Below are positions 7,242-16,008 of a stretch of 64,000 nt of DNA, piece by piece (the first letter of the stretch is position 1; the number at the start of each line of letters is the position of its first letter). Below the pieces are notes generated by a model that saw nothing but the letters and a program-made list of their open reading frames with translations, was not told where the DNA came from and did no database searches. The stretch covers positions 62,001-126,000 of the forward strand of contig JBNFNA010000001.1 of the NCBI GenBank assembly GCA_049941595.1. The letters are read 5' to 3'. The translations under genes and the position numbers were made by a program. The DNA is from Pasteurella sp049941595. GTDB taxonomy: Bacteria > Pseudomonadota > Gammaproteobacteria > Enterobacterales > Pasteurellaceae.

Positions 7242-8639
7242 TTATCGGTGAATCCAAAGTGGTAAACGGATTGTCACACATAAGCCACCTAAGAAACTCG
7301 CTTCTGCCCACACTTTGCCGTGATGTTCTTTAATCACGTTAGCCACAATCGCAAGCCCTAAACCAGTGCCACCACGTTCTCTTGTTCTTGACTCATCAAC
7401 ACGATAAAACGGTTGGAAGATTTTCTCATATTCAGCTTCATTCAAACCTTCACCATTATCATCAATCACAATATACAGTTCTTTATTTTTGATAAAAACA
7501 GATGCTTGAATATGCGCGTAAGTATATTTCAATGCATTACGCACAATATTTTCTACCGCGCTAATTAACAGCTCTTTATTACCGTTCATAAAGTAGTTTT
7601 TCGGATACGTAATATTTTGTTTCACCGTAAATTTAATTTTACGCTGTTCTGCTTCAAAAGCCGCATCCGCAAACACATTGTCCCATAGTTCAACGATTGG
7701 GAAGATTTCCCTTGCCGAATGGCTATTTAATTGCTGTCTTGAGAGTAACAACACGTCATTGATCATTTTATCCAAACGTTCTGCTTCTGTTTCAATGCGT
7801 TTAATTTCAGGGATTTCACCTAAATGACGGCGTAATAATGCCAATGCCAATTGTAAACGTGTTAATGGCGTTCTTAATTCGTGTGAAATAGAGGACAACA
7901 ACACTTGCTGACTTGAAAGTAACTCTTGTAAAGAAGCGGTCATCTGGTTGAAACTACGTCCTACTTGACGTAACTCGATAGAACCTTTTGTTTCAAGCTC
8001 TTTATTCGCTTGAAAGTTGCCTAATGCCACTGCTTTTGCAGACATTTGTAGGTTTTTAATGGGTTTACCAATACCTCTCGCCAACCACCAAAGTAATGGG
8101 GTGGAAATAATAATCAGTAATAAGACCAGAATGGCAGGGTTAGCAAAAATAAAACTCACAATCTCTTTTTGTGAATTGATATTATCCACAAAATATAAAG
8201 TGTAAGATCTTTGTTCTTCACCGCCTAAATGAATGGTAAATGGTCCTACAATACGTAAATCACCAAATACTTTTTTTAACGGCTTGGTTGAACCTTGAGC
8301 GTGATAAACAAATTGATTTAAAAGTGGCACTTCATTTTGCGTCGCACCCATTACCGTGCCATCTGAATCATCCACTAAAATCGGTCTTATCGCATCTAAA
8401 CGATCAACGCGAGATAACGGAACCCCAGCAAGAATACGAGAAATATGATTATTACGAATAGAGCTAATAATCTCTTGCTGATAAGTTGAAAGTTCACTTT
8501 CAGTTAATTTTGAATAGATCCGAGAATCAAAATAAGGAATCGAAAAAATTAAAATCGACAATAACGAAAACGTAAGCCAGAAAAAGGCAAAAATTCGAAA
8601 AGAAAGTGTGTTAAGCAAATTTTCTTTAGTAAAGGGCAT
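7242..8639 (-). CDS. cpxA: Envelope-stress sensor histidine kinase CpxA
   Basis: Inner-membrane sensor that detects misfolded envelope proteins and phosphorylates CpxR. The 465 residues contain an N-terminal helix (SFRIFAFFWLTFSLLSILIF), a periplasmic domain of about 130 residues, a second helix (ILVLLLIIISTPLLWWL), a HAMP domain, the H-box SSISHELRTPLTRLQLA (His near 253), then the N-box NIVRNALKY and G-boxes DDNGEGL and GGTGLGLAI. It lies 46 bases after cpxR on the same strand. An intercistronic hairpin at 8658-8680 could lower cpxA relative to cpxR. Confidence 0.93.
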   Translation of the reverse strand: MPFTKENLLNTLSFRIFAFFWLTFSLLSILIFSIPYFDSRIYSKLTESELSTYQQEIISSIRNNHISRILAGVPLSRVDRLDAIRPILVDDSDGTVMGATQNEVPLLNQFVYHAQGSTKPLKKVFGDLRIVGPFTIHLGGEEQRSYTLYFVDNINSQKEIVSFIFANPAILVLLLIIISTPLLWWLARGIGKPIKNLQMSAKAVALGNFQANKELETKGSIELRQVGRSFNQMTASLQELLSSQQVLLSSISHELRTPLTRLQLALALLRRHLGEIPEIKRIETEAERLDKMINDVLLLSRQQLNSHSAREIFPIVELWDNVFADAAFEAEQRKIKFTVKQNITYPKNYFMNGNKELLISAVENIVRNALKYTYAHIQASVFIKNKELYIVIDDNGEGLNEAEYEKIFQPFYRVDESRTRERGGTGLGLAIVANVIKEHHGKVWAEASFLGGLCVTIRLPLWIHR

Positions 8640-8657
8640 AACTTCCTCAAATAAAAC

Positions 8658-8680
8658 AAGGCTATCATCACAATAGCCTT
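8658..8680 (-). terminator. Intercistronic hairpin between cpxR and cpxA
   Basis: AAGGCTAT (8658-8665) pairs with ATAGCCTT (8673-8680) around a seven-base loop. On the minus strand the stem is followed by GTTTTATTTG, a weak T-run. Partial attenuation between regulator and sensor is a reasonable reading. Confidence 0.5.
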
Positions 8681-8685
8681 ATTTT

Positions 8686-9387
8686 TTACTTTTCAGACAC
8701 CAAAAGATAACCACGACCCCGGAGTGTTTTGAACCAAGGTGAATCATCACTTCTTGGCGGTAGTTTTTTACGCAAATTTGACATATGCATATCAATTGCA
8801 CGATCAAATGGAGTGAGTTGCTTACCTAAAATCTCTACGCTCAATGACTCGCGTGAGAGAATTTGTCCCGGATTTAAAATTAATTTTTGTAACAAGGCAA
8901 ATTCAGTCCCTGTTAACTCTAAATCTGTTTCGCCATAAAACGCTTGCTGGCGACCTGGGTATAGCGTGATACCACAGAATTCAAAAGAGCTTTTACTGTC
9001 TTTTGTTTCTGTTGCGGCAGGTTGCTGCAATTGCACACGACGTAAAATCGCTTTAATACGTGCCACGAGCTCACGATCATTAAATGGTTTAGGAATATAA
9101 TCATCCGCACCAAGTTCTAAACCTAAGATACGGTCAATATCATCACCACGTGCCGTCAACATAATCACTGGAACGCTAGATTTTTGTCTGATTTTTTTCA
9201 GAGTTTCAACGCCATTGAGCACTGGCATCATAATGTCTAATAAAATGACATCATAGCCGACATCTAGCTTTTCTAAAGCTTGCTGACCATTATTAGCGAC
9301 GTCAATTTCAAAACCCTCTAATGTTAATAACTCTGCTAATAATTCAACCAACTCAACATCGTCATCAACTAACAATATTTTTGGCAT
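8686..9387 (-). CDS. cpxR: Response regulator CpxR
   Basis: Cytoplasmic OmpR-family transcription factor paired with CpxA, controlling envelope folding and degradation genes. The receiver domain has the acidic pocket D8-D10, the phosphate acceptor D51 in VILLDIMMPV, and the lysine in YIPKPFNDREL. A winged-helix DNA-binding domain follows (about 140-233) with LSRESLSVEILG and the ending TLRGRGYLLV. At 233 residues it has the typical length. bamE follows upstream-to-downstream order on the same strand 64 bases before it, but probably has its own promoter. Confidence 0.95.
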   Translation of the reverse strand: MPKILLVDDDVELVELLAELLTLEGFEIDVANNGQQALEKLDVGYDVILLDIMMPVLNGVETLKKIRQKSSVPVIMLTARGDDIDRILGLELGADDYIPKPFNDRELVARIKAILRRVQLQQPAATETKDSKSSFEFCGITLYPGRQQAFYGETDLELTGTEFALLQKLILNPGQILSRESLSVEILGKQLTPFDRAIDMHMSNLRKKLPPRSDDSPWFKTLRGRGYLLVSEK

Positions 9388-9451
9388 ATAGAATTCCTTT
9401 ATAAAAATAAATCTAAAATAAACAAGTGGTTTGCGCTAAACTTTTATTAAA

Positions 9452-9865
9452 TTATTTCCAAAACTGCCACCAGCTCTTTGGATTCGCTTCTTCTGCATTA
9501 ATAATGGCATTATTTACTGCTGGCGTATTGTCGTCAGGTAATGGCTTATCTAAATTAAAATCAGTAACAACACCACGCTGGTCAAAATTAACCACTAAAG
9601 TATGTTGTTCAGGTGAAGTATATGCTTTTTGTTGTAAGAAGATATAATGCCATTTATTTTGATTAAACGGCTCAACTAATACTGGCGTGCCTAATAAATA
9701 CTGAACTTGTTGAGCTGTCATTCCTACTTTTAATTGTTTTACTGCAGCAGCTTCTAAATAATTACCTTGTGGTACATCAATTCGGTATACTATTTTATCC
9801 ACTGTTGAACAAGCTGTAATACTGAATGCAAGGATAATTGCACTGAATACTGATTTTAATTGCAT
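9452..9865 (-). CDS. bamE: Outer-membrane assembly lipoprotein BamE (SmpA/OmlA)
   Basis: Lipoprotein of the BAM complex that folds beta-barrel proteins into the outer membrane. The signal peptide ends in the lipobox I-T-A-C (Cys near residue 19), followed by the SmpA/OmlA fold with LKVGMTAQQVQYLLGTP, the most conserved part of the family. I set the start at the ATG at 9865, giving 137 residues, because AAAGG is well placed before it and the seven extra upstream codons add only charged residues before the signal peptide. The C-terminus ends NPKSWWQFWK, an aromatic tail also seen in relatives. Confidence 0.92.
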   Translation of the reverse strand: MQLKSVFSAIILAFSITACSTVDKIVYRIDVPQGNYLEAAAVKQLKVGMTAQQVQYLLGTPVLVEPFNQNKWHYIFLQQKAYTSPEQHTLVVNFDQRGVVTDFNLDKPLPDDNTPAVNNAIINAEEANPKSWWQFWK

Positions 9866-9937
9866 AATTTTTACCTTTTTATACACTGCAAATTATTGAC
9901 GATAATACAGAAACTTTATTCAATTGCCAAATCAATT

Positions 9938-10948
9938 CTACTCTTTTAATTGACGCTGTAATTGATCTTTTAAATTCGGTGGTAAACCTTTTATCGTTAA
10001 AGTATCGTTATTTTCGTCCCAAAAAATACGTTGGTTAATTAGCTCTGCATCAAAACTTAATGTTACGCCTTTGCCAGAACCAGAAAACTTAGTGAGTGAT
10101 TTTAGTGCAGATCTTACAGGTGGAATACGCTCTTCCAAACCATAATCTTGCTCATTGGCGAACTCCACAAACGCACGCTCGTTTAGAGTCGGCATATTCG
10201 CAGAAAGTTCCGTTAATTCAATCTCTTCCCCTGCATTAATCTGTCCTTTGCAGTATTCAAACACTTGTTTTTTGACCGCTTGTGATTGCGTTTTATCTAA
10301 TTCAGCTTGTTCACAATAATCGCTAACTGCTTGTAATAAGCATTGGTTTTGCACTTGTGGGTTTAGCCCTTCATCAGCGCCTAAGAAATCCATAAAGAAA
10401 TCACCAATTTTGCGACCAACACGTCCTTTTACAAAGGTTAAGTAACGGTTAGAGTTCGCATCTACTTGTAGCTCGGTTAAATTAATCCGTGCGGCAATAT
10501 CAAATTGCGTAATATCTAAATATTGTGTGCGATGAATTTCTAAGTTTTCATCTACTAACATACTTGCACGGCTATCAAGCAATGCAATAAATAAATATTC
10601 GGTCGCTAAAAAGTTATATTGGCATAGCACGAGCGTGCCATTATCTGCAAAAGCATATTTGCCTAACTCTTGTGCTAAAAGTGCGGTAGATTTTTGGCTA
10701 AATTCGAGAAATTCAGATTCTTTTTCGAGAAGGCGGTTAAGATCTTGGGCAAAAAGTGAGGTTTCTTGGAACACACCATAAGCTTTACTTTTAGTTTGAT
10801 AGCCTTGGTGCAATTGCAACATCATTTGTTCGACTTCAGGCGTGATTGCAAGTAGCTGCTCACGCAATATGGTGGTTAGTTTTGCTTCATCACCTTCGCC
10901 AGTTTTGACTAATTGATGTAACACAATTTCATTAACGGTAATACTCAT
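9938..10948 (-). CDS. yejK: Nucleoid-associated protein YejK (NdpA)
   Basis: Cytoplasmic protein of 336 residues found in nucleoid preparations; the exact role is not settled. The family is recognised by MSITVNEIVLHQLVK at the N-terminus, DSRASMLVDENLEIHRTQYLDI in the first half, YLTFVKGRVGRKIGDFFMDFLGADEG in the middle, and GSGKGVTLSFDAELIN near the end. It is divergent from yejL-yejM, the usual arrangement in gamma-proteobacteria, with a 138-base gap holding an uptake signal. Confidence 0.93.
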   Translation of the reverse strand: MSITVNEIVLHQLVKTGEGDEAKLTTILREQLLAITPEVEQMMLQLHQGYQTKSKAYGVFQETSLFAQDLNRLLEKESEFLEFSQKSTALLAQELGKYAFADNGTLVLCQYNFLATEYLFIALLDSRASMLVDENLEIHRTQYLDITQFDIAARINLTELQVDANSNRYLTFVKGRVGRKIGDFFMDFLGADEGLNPQVQNQCLLQAVSDYCEQAELDKTQSQAVKKQVFEYCKGQINAGEEIELTELSANMPTLNERAFVEFANEQDYGLEERIPPVRSALKSLTKFSGSGKGVTLSFDAELINQRIFWDENNDTLTIKGLPPNLKDQLQRQLKE

Positions 10949-11086
10949 ATTCTATCCAATCATTTTCACTTCAAAACTCTTACTATTATAACCGCACTTT
11001 TTTAACTATAACTAAGAAAAAATGATAGGATATGGAAAATTATCGGTTATGATATTAGGCTAAATTTATTCAGTCAGATTTTAACT

Positions 11087-11308
11087 ATGGCAAATCAATC
11101 AAAATATCAAGATAAACAAGTCGATGCGATTTTAAATGATATGATCGCAGTATTAGAAAAACACCAAGCACCAGTGGATTTATCCCTGATTGTGTTAGGT
11201 AATATGGTCACAAACCTATTAAACAGTAGTGTAGGAAGTGCGCAACGTGCAGCATTAGCAACCGCATTTTCTGATGCACTTATCAATTCAGTAACGAAAA
11301 AATCATAA
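11087..11308 (+). CDS. yejL: YejL family protein (UPF0352)
   Basis: Small cytoplasmic protein of 73 residues, predicted helical, beginning MANQSKYQDKQVDAILNDMIAVLEKHQAPVDLSL, which is typical of UPF0352. Function unknown. Its stop overlaps the yejM start by one base, so the two are translationally coupled, as in other gamma-proteobacteria. Confidence 0.9.
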   Translation: MANQSKYQDKQVDAILNDMIAVLEKHQAPVDLSLIVLGNMVTNLLNSSVGSAQRAALATAFSDALINSVTKKS

Positions 11309-13041
11309 TGATGTGGTTTAACAATAGCAAACAATACCGTGAAGAAACCTCACGTAAAATTTCTTGGGGTCACTGGTTCGCTTTCTTCAATATTTTGTGG
11401 GCGATTGCTATTGGTAGCCGTTATGCATTTTTAATTGACTGGCCAGATACGCTATTAGGAAAAATCTATTTTTTCATTAGTTTATTTGGCCATTTCAGTT
11501 TTGTGATTTTCGCATTCTATTTGCTCGTCATCTTCCCACTCAGTTTTATCATTAAAAACCACCGCACTTTTCGAGGCATTACGGTCATTATTTCCACAAT
11601 CGGAATCACGTTACTGATTATTGATGCAGAAGCCTTTTCTCGCTTTAACTTGCATTTATCGACTGTTGTGTGGAATTTATTAGTCAACCCTGAAAACGGT
11701 GAACTCTCACGCCACTGGCAAATTTTCTTTGCTCCAATGCCGTTTATTTTATTGGCGCAAATGGTGTTCTCGCGTTGGTCTTGGCAAAAGTTACGTAGCT
11801 TAGAACGTCAAAAATGGCTCAGAAGTGTAGGTGTTTTCTTTATGTGTAGTTTTATCGCCACGCATCTGATTTATGCTTGGGCAGATGCGACAATTTATCG
11901 CCCAATCACAATGCAAAAATCCAATTTCCCACTTTCTTATCCAATGACTGCGCGCACTTTCTTGGAAAAACACGGTTACATCAACAAAGAAGAATATAGC
12001 CAAGCGATTGAAGAACAAGGCCGTGCGGATGCGTTAAAAATTAAGTATCCGAAACAAGATCTTACTTTCCAAAGTGACAATAAACCGAATCTGATTTTCA
12101 TTACCGTATCGGGATTACACCACAATGCGGTGTCTGAAAAAACAATGCCAAACTTAAGTCAATTTGCACAAAACAGCACAGAATTCTTAAACCATTATAG
12201 TAGTGGCAATACCAATAATGCCGGCTTAACGGGCTTATTCTATGGCTTAAGTGCAAACTATACGGACAGCTTATTAAGCTATAAAACACCGTCCGTGTTA
12301 ATGGATAAATTGAACAATGATGCTTATGCCTTTGGTGTATTCTCAAGTTCAAAACGTAACGCAAGTTTACTGCAACAAAGTCTGTTTAACGGCATATATA
12401 AAGTCAATCTAAAAGCCAATAACCAATCAGAAACGCAAGCTTTCGTGCGTTGGCTTGCACAACAAGATAAGCCATTCTTAGGCTATCTTGGTTTAAATGT
12501 ACGGAATAACTTATCGGAAACCGATTATGCTCTTGAATTAGCGGAAATTGACCGCTTATTAGGGCAAGTTCTCACTGAAGTTAACCTTGATAACACCTTA
12601 CTTGTGATTACAGCTGAGCACGGTTATAGCTTCCAACAGCTCGACGAAAAACAAAAGCACAATAACTTTGCTCCAGATGAGATCCAGGTACCGATGATTG
12701 TGCATTGGAAAGATTTAGCAAAAGGCAAAGTAGATAAATTAACTAGCCACGTTGATGTGTTGCCTGCAATTTTGAAACATTTGTTTAAAGTGCAAAATCC
12801 AATTTCAGATTATGCACAAGGCAGAGATTTATTCGATTTAAGACAAGATCCTGATTGGGTTCTGGTGTCTAACTATCGCTGGAATGTGATCGTAGAAGCC
12901 AATGGCACGCAGTATCACATTGATAAAAATGGAAATTATCAAAAATATAACCGCACTTATCAGAAAGAATCATCAAAACGACCGCCACTAGGGTTATTCC
13001 TTGATGTATTCAATCAAGAGCGTTCATTTATTGAAAAATAA
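11308..13041 (+). CDS. yejM: Inner-membrane protein YejM/PbgA, lipopolysaccharide-level regulator
   Basis: In E. coli this protein senses lipopolysaccharide at the periplasmic face and controls LpxC turnover through LapB. The 577 residues contain five N-terminal membrane helices (to about residue 190) and a periplasmic alkaline-phosphatase-like domain with LIFITVSGLHHNAVSEKTMPNLSQFA, NYTDSLLS, and ITAEHGYSFQQ. The N-terminus MMWFNNSKQYREETSRKISWGHWF matches the family. The start overlaps the yejL stop; ATG codons at 11308 and 11311 are both possible. Uptake signals occur near 11560 and 12950. A terminator-like hairpin is seen only about 190 bases downstream. Confidence 0.93.
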   Translation: MMWFNNSKQYREETSRKISWGHWFAFFNILWAIAIGSRYAFLIDWPDTLLGKIYFFISLFGHFSFVIFAFYLLVIFPLSFIIKNHRTFRGITVIISTIGITLLIIDAEAFSRFNLHLSTVVWNLLVNPENGELSRHWQIFFAPMPFILLAQMVFSRWSWQKLRSLERQKWLRSVGVFFMCSFIATHLIYAWADATIYRPITMQKSNFPLSYPMTARTFLEKHGYINKEEYSQAIEEQGRADALKIKYPKQDLTFQSDNKPNLIFITVSGLHHNAVSEKTMPNLSQFAQNSTEFLNHYSSGNTNNAGLTGLFYGLSANYTDSLLSYKTPSVLMDKLNNDAYAFGVFSSSKRNASLLQQSLFNGIYKVNLKANNQSETQAFVRWLAQQDKPFLGYLGLNVRNNLSETDYALELAEIDRLLGQVLTEVNLDNTLLVITAEHGYSFQQLDEKQKHNNFAPDEIQVPMIVHWKDLAKGKVDKLTSHVDVLPAILKHLFKVQNPISDYAQGRDLFDLRQDPDWVLVSNYRWNVIVEANGTQYHIDKNGNYQKYNRTYQKESSKRPPLGLFLDVFNQERSFIEK

Positions 13042-13099
13042 ATTAAAATCTTGCAAAACCAATAGCCAAAACCAATTATATTTTTTAGGTTGAAGCCTT

Positions 13100-13260
13100 T
13101 ATACTAGCGAGCAATTCTTTAGGACATAGACATAATGTTATTAATTAAAAATCAGAGAATTTTTCATAACATTGTTACTTATCTAATCAATCGTGTTTAC
13201 ACATTGATCTCATTTCTATTTTTAATTAATAGAAAATCCTCGTTCATTGGGGATTTTTTT
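13100..13260 (+). ncRNA. Possible leader RNA or small RNA upstream of the amidohydrolase gene
   Basis: A good -10 box TATACT (13100-13105; weak -35) would start a transcript near 13112. An intrinsic terminator ends at 13260, before the amidohydrolase start at 13313. This gives a transcript of about 150 bases if terminated, or a leader of about 200 bases if read through. AGGACATA (13121-13128) is complementary to TATGTCCT (13293-13300) just before the ribosome binding site. A 65-codon frame rich in Ile/Leu/Phe runs 13135-13332 over the gene start. Whether this is an attenuator, a small RNA or only the yejM 3' end is undecided. Confidence 0.35.
13233..13260 (+). terminator. Rho-independent terminator or attenuator
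   Basis: AAAATCCTC (13233-13241) pairs with GGGGATTTT (13249-13257), with one G-T pair and a seven-base loop, followed by a seven-base T-run. It may serve yejM or a leader of the next gene. Confidence 0.75.
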
Positions 13261-13312
13261 ATATCTACGATTCCTAGCCCTTTTCAACATATTATGTCCT
13301 TATGGAGCCATT

Positions 13313-14302
13313 ATGAAAAACCACGTTCGTAGTTTTAAAACTTATATTAGAGATGAAATAATTAAAAAAGGTGGCTGGGTAAATGCCCACGCGCACGCAG
13401 ACCGCGCATTTACAATGACCCCTGAAAAAATTGGGATTTACCATAACAGTAACTTACAACAAAAGTGGGACTTAGTTGATGAAGTAAAACGTACTTCAAG
13501 TGTTGATGATTACTATGCGCGTTTTTGCCAGTCTATCGAGCTTATGATTTCCCAAGGGGTAACCGCATTTGGTACATTCGTGGATATCGACCCAATTTGT
13601 GAAGACCGCGCAATTATCGCAGCCCATAAGGCCCGCGAAGTGTATAAGCACGACATTACATTAAAATTCGCAAACCAAACCTTAAAAGGCGTGATTGAGC
13701 CAACAGCAAGAAAATGGTTTGATATTGGTTCTGAAATGGTCGATATGATTGGTGGCTTGCCATATCGTGATGAGCTTGATTATGGTCGTGGTTTAGAAGC
13801 AATGGACATCTTATTAGATACCGCAAAATCACGTGGTATTATGTGCCACGTTCACGTGGATCAGTTCAACTCACCGAAAGAAAAAGAAACTGAACAATTA
13901 TGTGACAAAACGATCGAGCACGGTATGGAAGGTCGTGTTGTTGCAATCCACGGTATTTCAATCGGCGCCCATTCAAAAGACTACCGCTATCGTTTATACG
14001 AAAAAATGCGCCAAGCACAAATGATGATGATTGCTTGCCCAATGGCGTGGATTGACAGTAACCGTAAAGAAGACTTAATGCCGTTCCATAACGCATTAAC
14101 ACCAGCAGATGAAATGATCCCAGAAGGCATTACAGTGGCAATCGGTACAGATAATATTTGTGACTATATGGTGCCGTTATGTGAAGGTGATATGTGGCAA
14201 GAATTGAGCTTATTGGCTGCAGGTTGCCGCTTCCCAGATCTTGATGCAATGGTTAACATTGCGAGTATAAACGGTCGCAAAGTATTAGGCTTAGACGTTT
14301 AA
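13313..14302 (+). CDS. Amidohydrolase-family protein, distantly cytosine-deaminase-like
   Basis: A 329-residue metal-dependent hydrolase of the amidohydrolase superfamily. The metal-site pieces are visible: HxH at H26/H28 in VNAHAHADRAF, a second pair in CHVHVDQFNS, the histidines of VAIHGISIGAH, and the late aspartate in IAIGTDNICDY-like IGTDN. CodA-type cytosine deaminases share this order, but the surrounding residues differ, so the substrate is unknown. I chose the ATG at 13313 because GGAG lies six bases before it; an ATG at 13247 would add 22 hydrophobic residues encoded by the terminator region. It is a single-gene unit ended at 14344. Confidence 0.75.
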   Translation: MKNHVRSFKTYIRDEIIKKGGWVNAHAHADRAFTMTPEKIGIYHNSNLQQKWDLVDEVKRTSSVDDYYARFCQSIELMISQGVTAFGTFVDIDPICEDRAIIAAHKAREVYKHDITLKFANQTLKGVIEPTARKWFDIGSEMVDMIGGLPYRDELDYGRGLEAMDILLDTAKSRGIMCHVHVDQFNSPKEKETEQLCDKTIEHGMEGRVVAIHGISIGAHSKDYRYRLYEKMRQAQMMMIACPMAWIDSNRKEDLMPFHNALTPADEMIPEGITVAIGTDNICDYMVPLCEGDMWQELSLLAAGCRFPDLDAMVNIASINGRKVLGLDV

Positions 14303-14314
14303 TCTTTGTCAAAT

Positions 14315-14344
14315 AAAAAAGCGAACTTCAAGGTTCGCTTTTTT
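14315..14344 (+). terminator. Rho-independent terminator after the amidohydrolase gene
   Basis: AAAAAAGCGAAC (14315-14326) pairs with GTTCGCTTTTTT (14333-14344) around a six-base loop. It is symmetric and can also act on the minus strand. Confidence 0.88.
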
Positions 14345-14404
14345 GTTGTGCTTAATAAAGTTTTTAAAAAATTAACCGCACTTTTCCGGTTCAACTGATA
14401 TGCT

Positions 14405-15070
14405 CTAGGCAATGTCTAGCAATTTATCAAAACAGCCAATGCTGTATGTGGGTTTGATATTACTGTGATTCTCACGATTATAATGTAGCCAGCAAGTATC
14501 AATATTCGCATTATGGCCACCTAAAATATCCGAGTCTAAATTATCTCCCACCATTAACACTTGGCTGCGATCTTTCACTTTTGCAAGTTCCAAGCTGTAT
14601 TCAAAAATCCGCGGATCAGGTTTTGCGATGCCTACTTCTTCCGAAATAGTGACAAATTGAAAGCAGTCCGTAAGCCCTGTTTTTTCCAAACGTAATTTTT
14701 GTAACCGAGTAAAACCGTTAGTGATAATCCCTAAATTCGCACGTACTTTTAACACTTCAAGGGTTTCCACCACCTGTTCCAACGGTTTACAAATATCTGC
14801 CATTGCTGTTAAATAATGGTCATTCAATTCCACAGGTTTTTTATTGAGTTTCTTTGCCCAGCTTGCAAAACGGGTGACTTGTAGTTGTTCTGCGGTAATT
14901 TCAGCATTTTGATACTGCACCCAAAGCGGTTTATTGATACGTTGAAATTCGTCAAAATCATCAGATTGAAAATCTACACCATAATCCGAAAATAGCTTTT
15001 GCAATCCCGCAAATGCATCGAATGAAAATAACGTATCGTCGGCATCAAAAAAAATCCATTGGTATTTCAT
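14405..15070 (-). CDS. yjjG: HAD-family pyrimidine 5'-nucleotidase YjjG
   Basis: Cytoplasmic phosphatase that removes phosphate from nucleoside monophosphates, including non-canonical pyrimidines, and so may clean the nucleotide pool. The 221 residues begin MKYQWIFFDADDTLFSFDAFAGL, the HAD motif I (DxDxT) with the YjjG-type cap. Motif II is ITNGFTRLQKLRLE, and motifs III/IV are in IAKPDPRIFEYSLE and VLMVGDNLDSDILGG. I set the start at 15070, where the ATG overlaps the dusC stop by one base; the longer frame to 15121 lies in dusC. It is the last gene of the djlA-yjdF-dusC-yjjG run. Confidence 0.9.
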   Translation of the reverse strand: MKYQWIFFDADDTLFSFDAFAGLQKLFSDYGVDFQSDDFDEFQRINKPLWVQYQNAEITAEQLQVTRFASWAKKLNKKPVELNDHYLTAMADICKPLEQVVETLEVLKVRANLGIITNGFTRLQKLRLEKTGLTDCFQFVTISEEVGIAKPDPRIFEYSLELAKVKDRSQVLMVGDNLDSDILGGHNANIDTCWLHYNRENHSNIKPTYSIGCFDKLLDIA

Positions 15071-16008
15071 TATGTTATTACTCCGTCTATTTTCTCTCTC
15101 AATTCCTGCGCATCGTGGCAAGTTTTAATTAATTGGAATAAATCACTTGCCTCTGAATATTCTTTTTTCAAGTAACCTAACCATTGCTTAATACGTGCGA
15201 CGTGATAGAAACCTGTATCAAATTGATTTTCTGTATGCGCATAGCGATGTAAGATCGCCAACACATCGTCCCACGGCATTTTCGGTTGATTAAATTTCAC
15301 TACGTGACTTAAATTCGGCACATTTAACGCACCACGCCCAATCATCAAGTCTTCACAACCCGTTTGTGCTAAACAATCTTGTCCACTTTGCCAATCCCAA
15401 ATCTCGCCATTAGCAATCACGGGAATAGATAATCGTTGGCGAACTTCATTAATCTTCGCCCAATTAATCCGATCTGCTCGATAACCATCTGCTTTTGTTC
15501 GACCGTGAATAGTGATTTCTGTTGCACCACCTTGTTGCACCGCATCGGCAATTTCAAATGCCTGATTAACATCATCCCAGCCTAAGCGCACTTTCACACT
15601 CACGGGTAAATCAGTTGGCACTGCAGCTCGTAACGCTTTTGTGGCGTGGTAAATTAACTCTGGCTGTTTTAATAAGGAAGCACCACCATTACTACCATTC
15701 ACCGTTTTTGAAGGGCAACCGCAGTTTAAATCTACGCCGTATGAACCAAGCTCAATTGCACGTTGCGCATTTTCTGCTAGCCATTCAGAATATTGCCCCA
15801 ATAACTGAACTCGTACAGGTGTACCCGAAGGCGTAACGCCTTGACGTTGAAGTTCAGGGCAAAGTCGATAAAACACTTTGGCAGGAAGCAACTGATCCAC
15901 CACGCGAACAAATTCCGAAATGCATAAATCATAACTATTAACCGCAGTTAATAATTCACGCACAAAAGGGTCTAACACCCCTTGCATTGGAGCCAAAATT
16001 ACGCGCAT
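15070..16008 (-). CDS. dusC: tRNA-dihydrouridine(16) synthase DusC
   Basis: Flavoenzyme that reduces uridine to dihydrouridine in the tRNA D-loop. The 312 residues show the FMN-binding barrel start MRVILAPMQGVLDPFVRELLT, the DusC-specific YDLCISEFVRVVDQLLP, the catalytic-cysteine stretch VDLNCGCPSKTVNGSNGGA, SVKVRLGW, IHGRTK, and IPVIANGEIWDW. Similarity to E. coli DusC is high along the whole length. Its first codons overlap the end of the upstream yjdF-type gene by ten bases, and its stop overlaps yjjG. Confidence 0.94.
   Translation of the reverse strand: MRVILAPMQGVLDPFVRELLTAVNSYDLCISEFVRVVDQLLPAKVFYRLCPELQRQGVTPSGTPVRVQLLGQYSEWLAENAQRAIELGSYGVDLNCGCPSKTVNGSNGGASLLKQPELIYHATKALRAAVPTDLPVSVKVRLGWDDVNQAFEIADAVQQGGATEITIHGRTKADGYRADRINWAKINEVRQRLSIPVIANGEIWDWQSGQDCLAQTGCEDLMIGRGALNVPNLSHVVKFNQPKMPWDDVLAILHRYAHTENQFDTGFYHVARIKQWLGYLKKEYSEASDLFQLIKTCHDAQELREKIDGVIT

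Noticed and set aside
13135..13332. 65-codon frame before the amidohydrolase as an independent protein
   Set aside because: It runs through a terminator and into the next gene in another frame and has no family features. It is kept only as a possible leader peptide.
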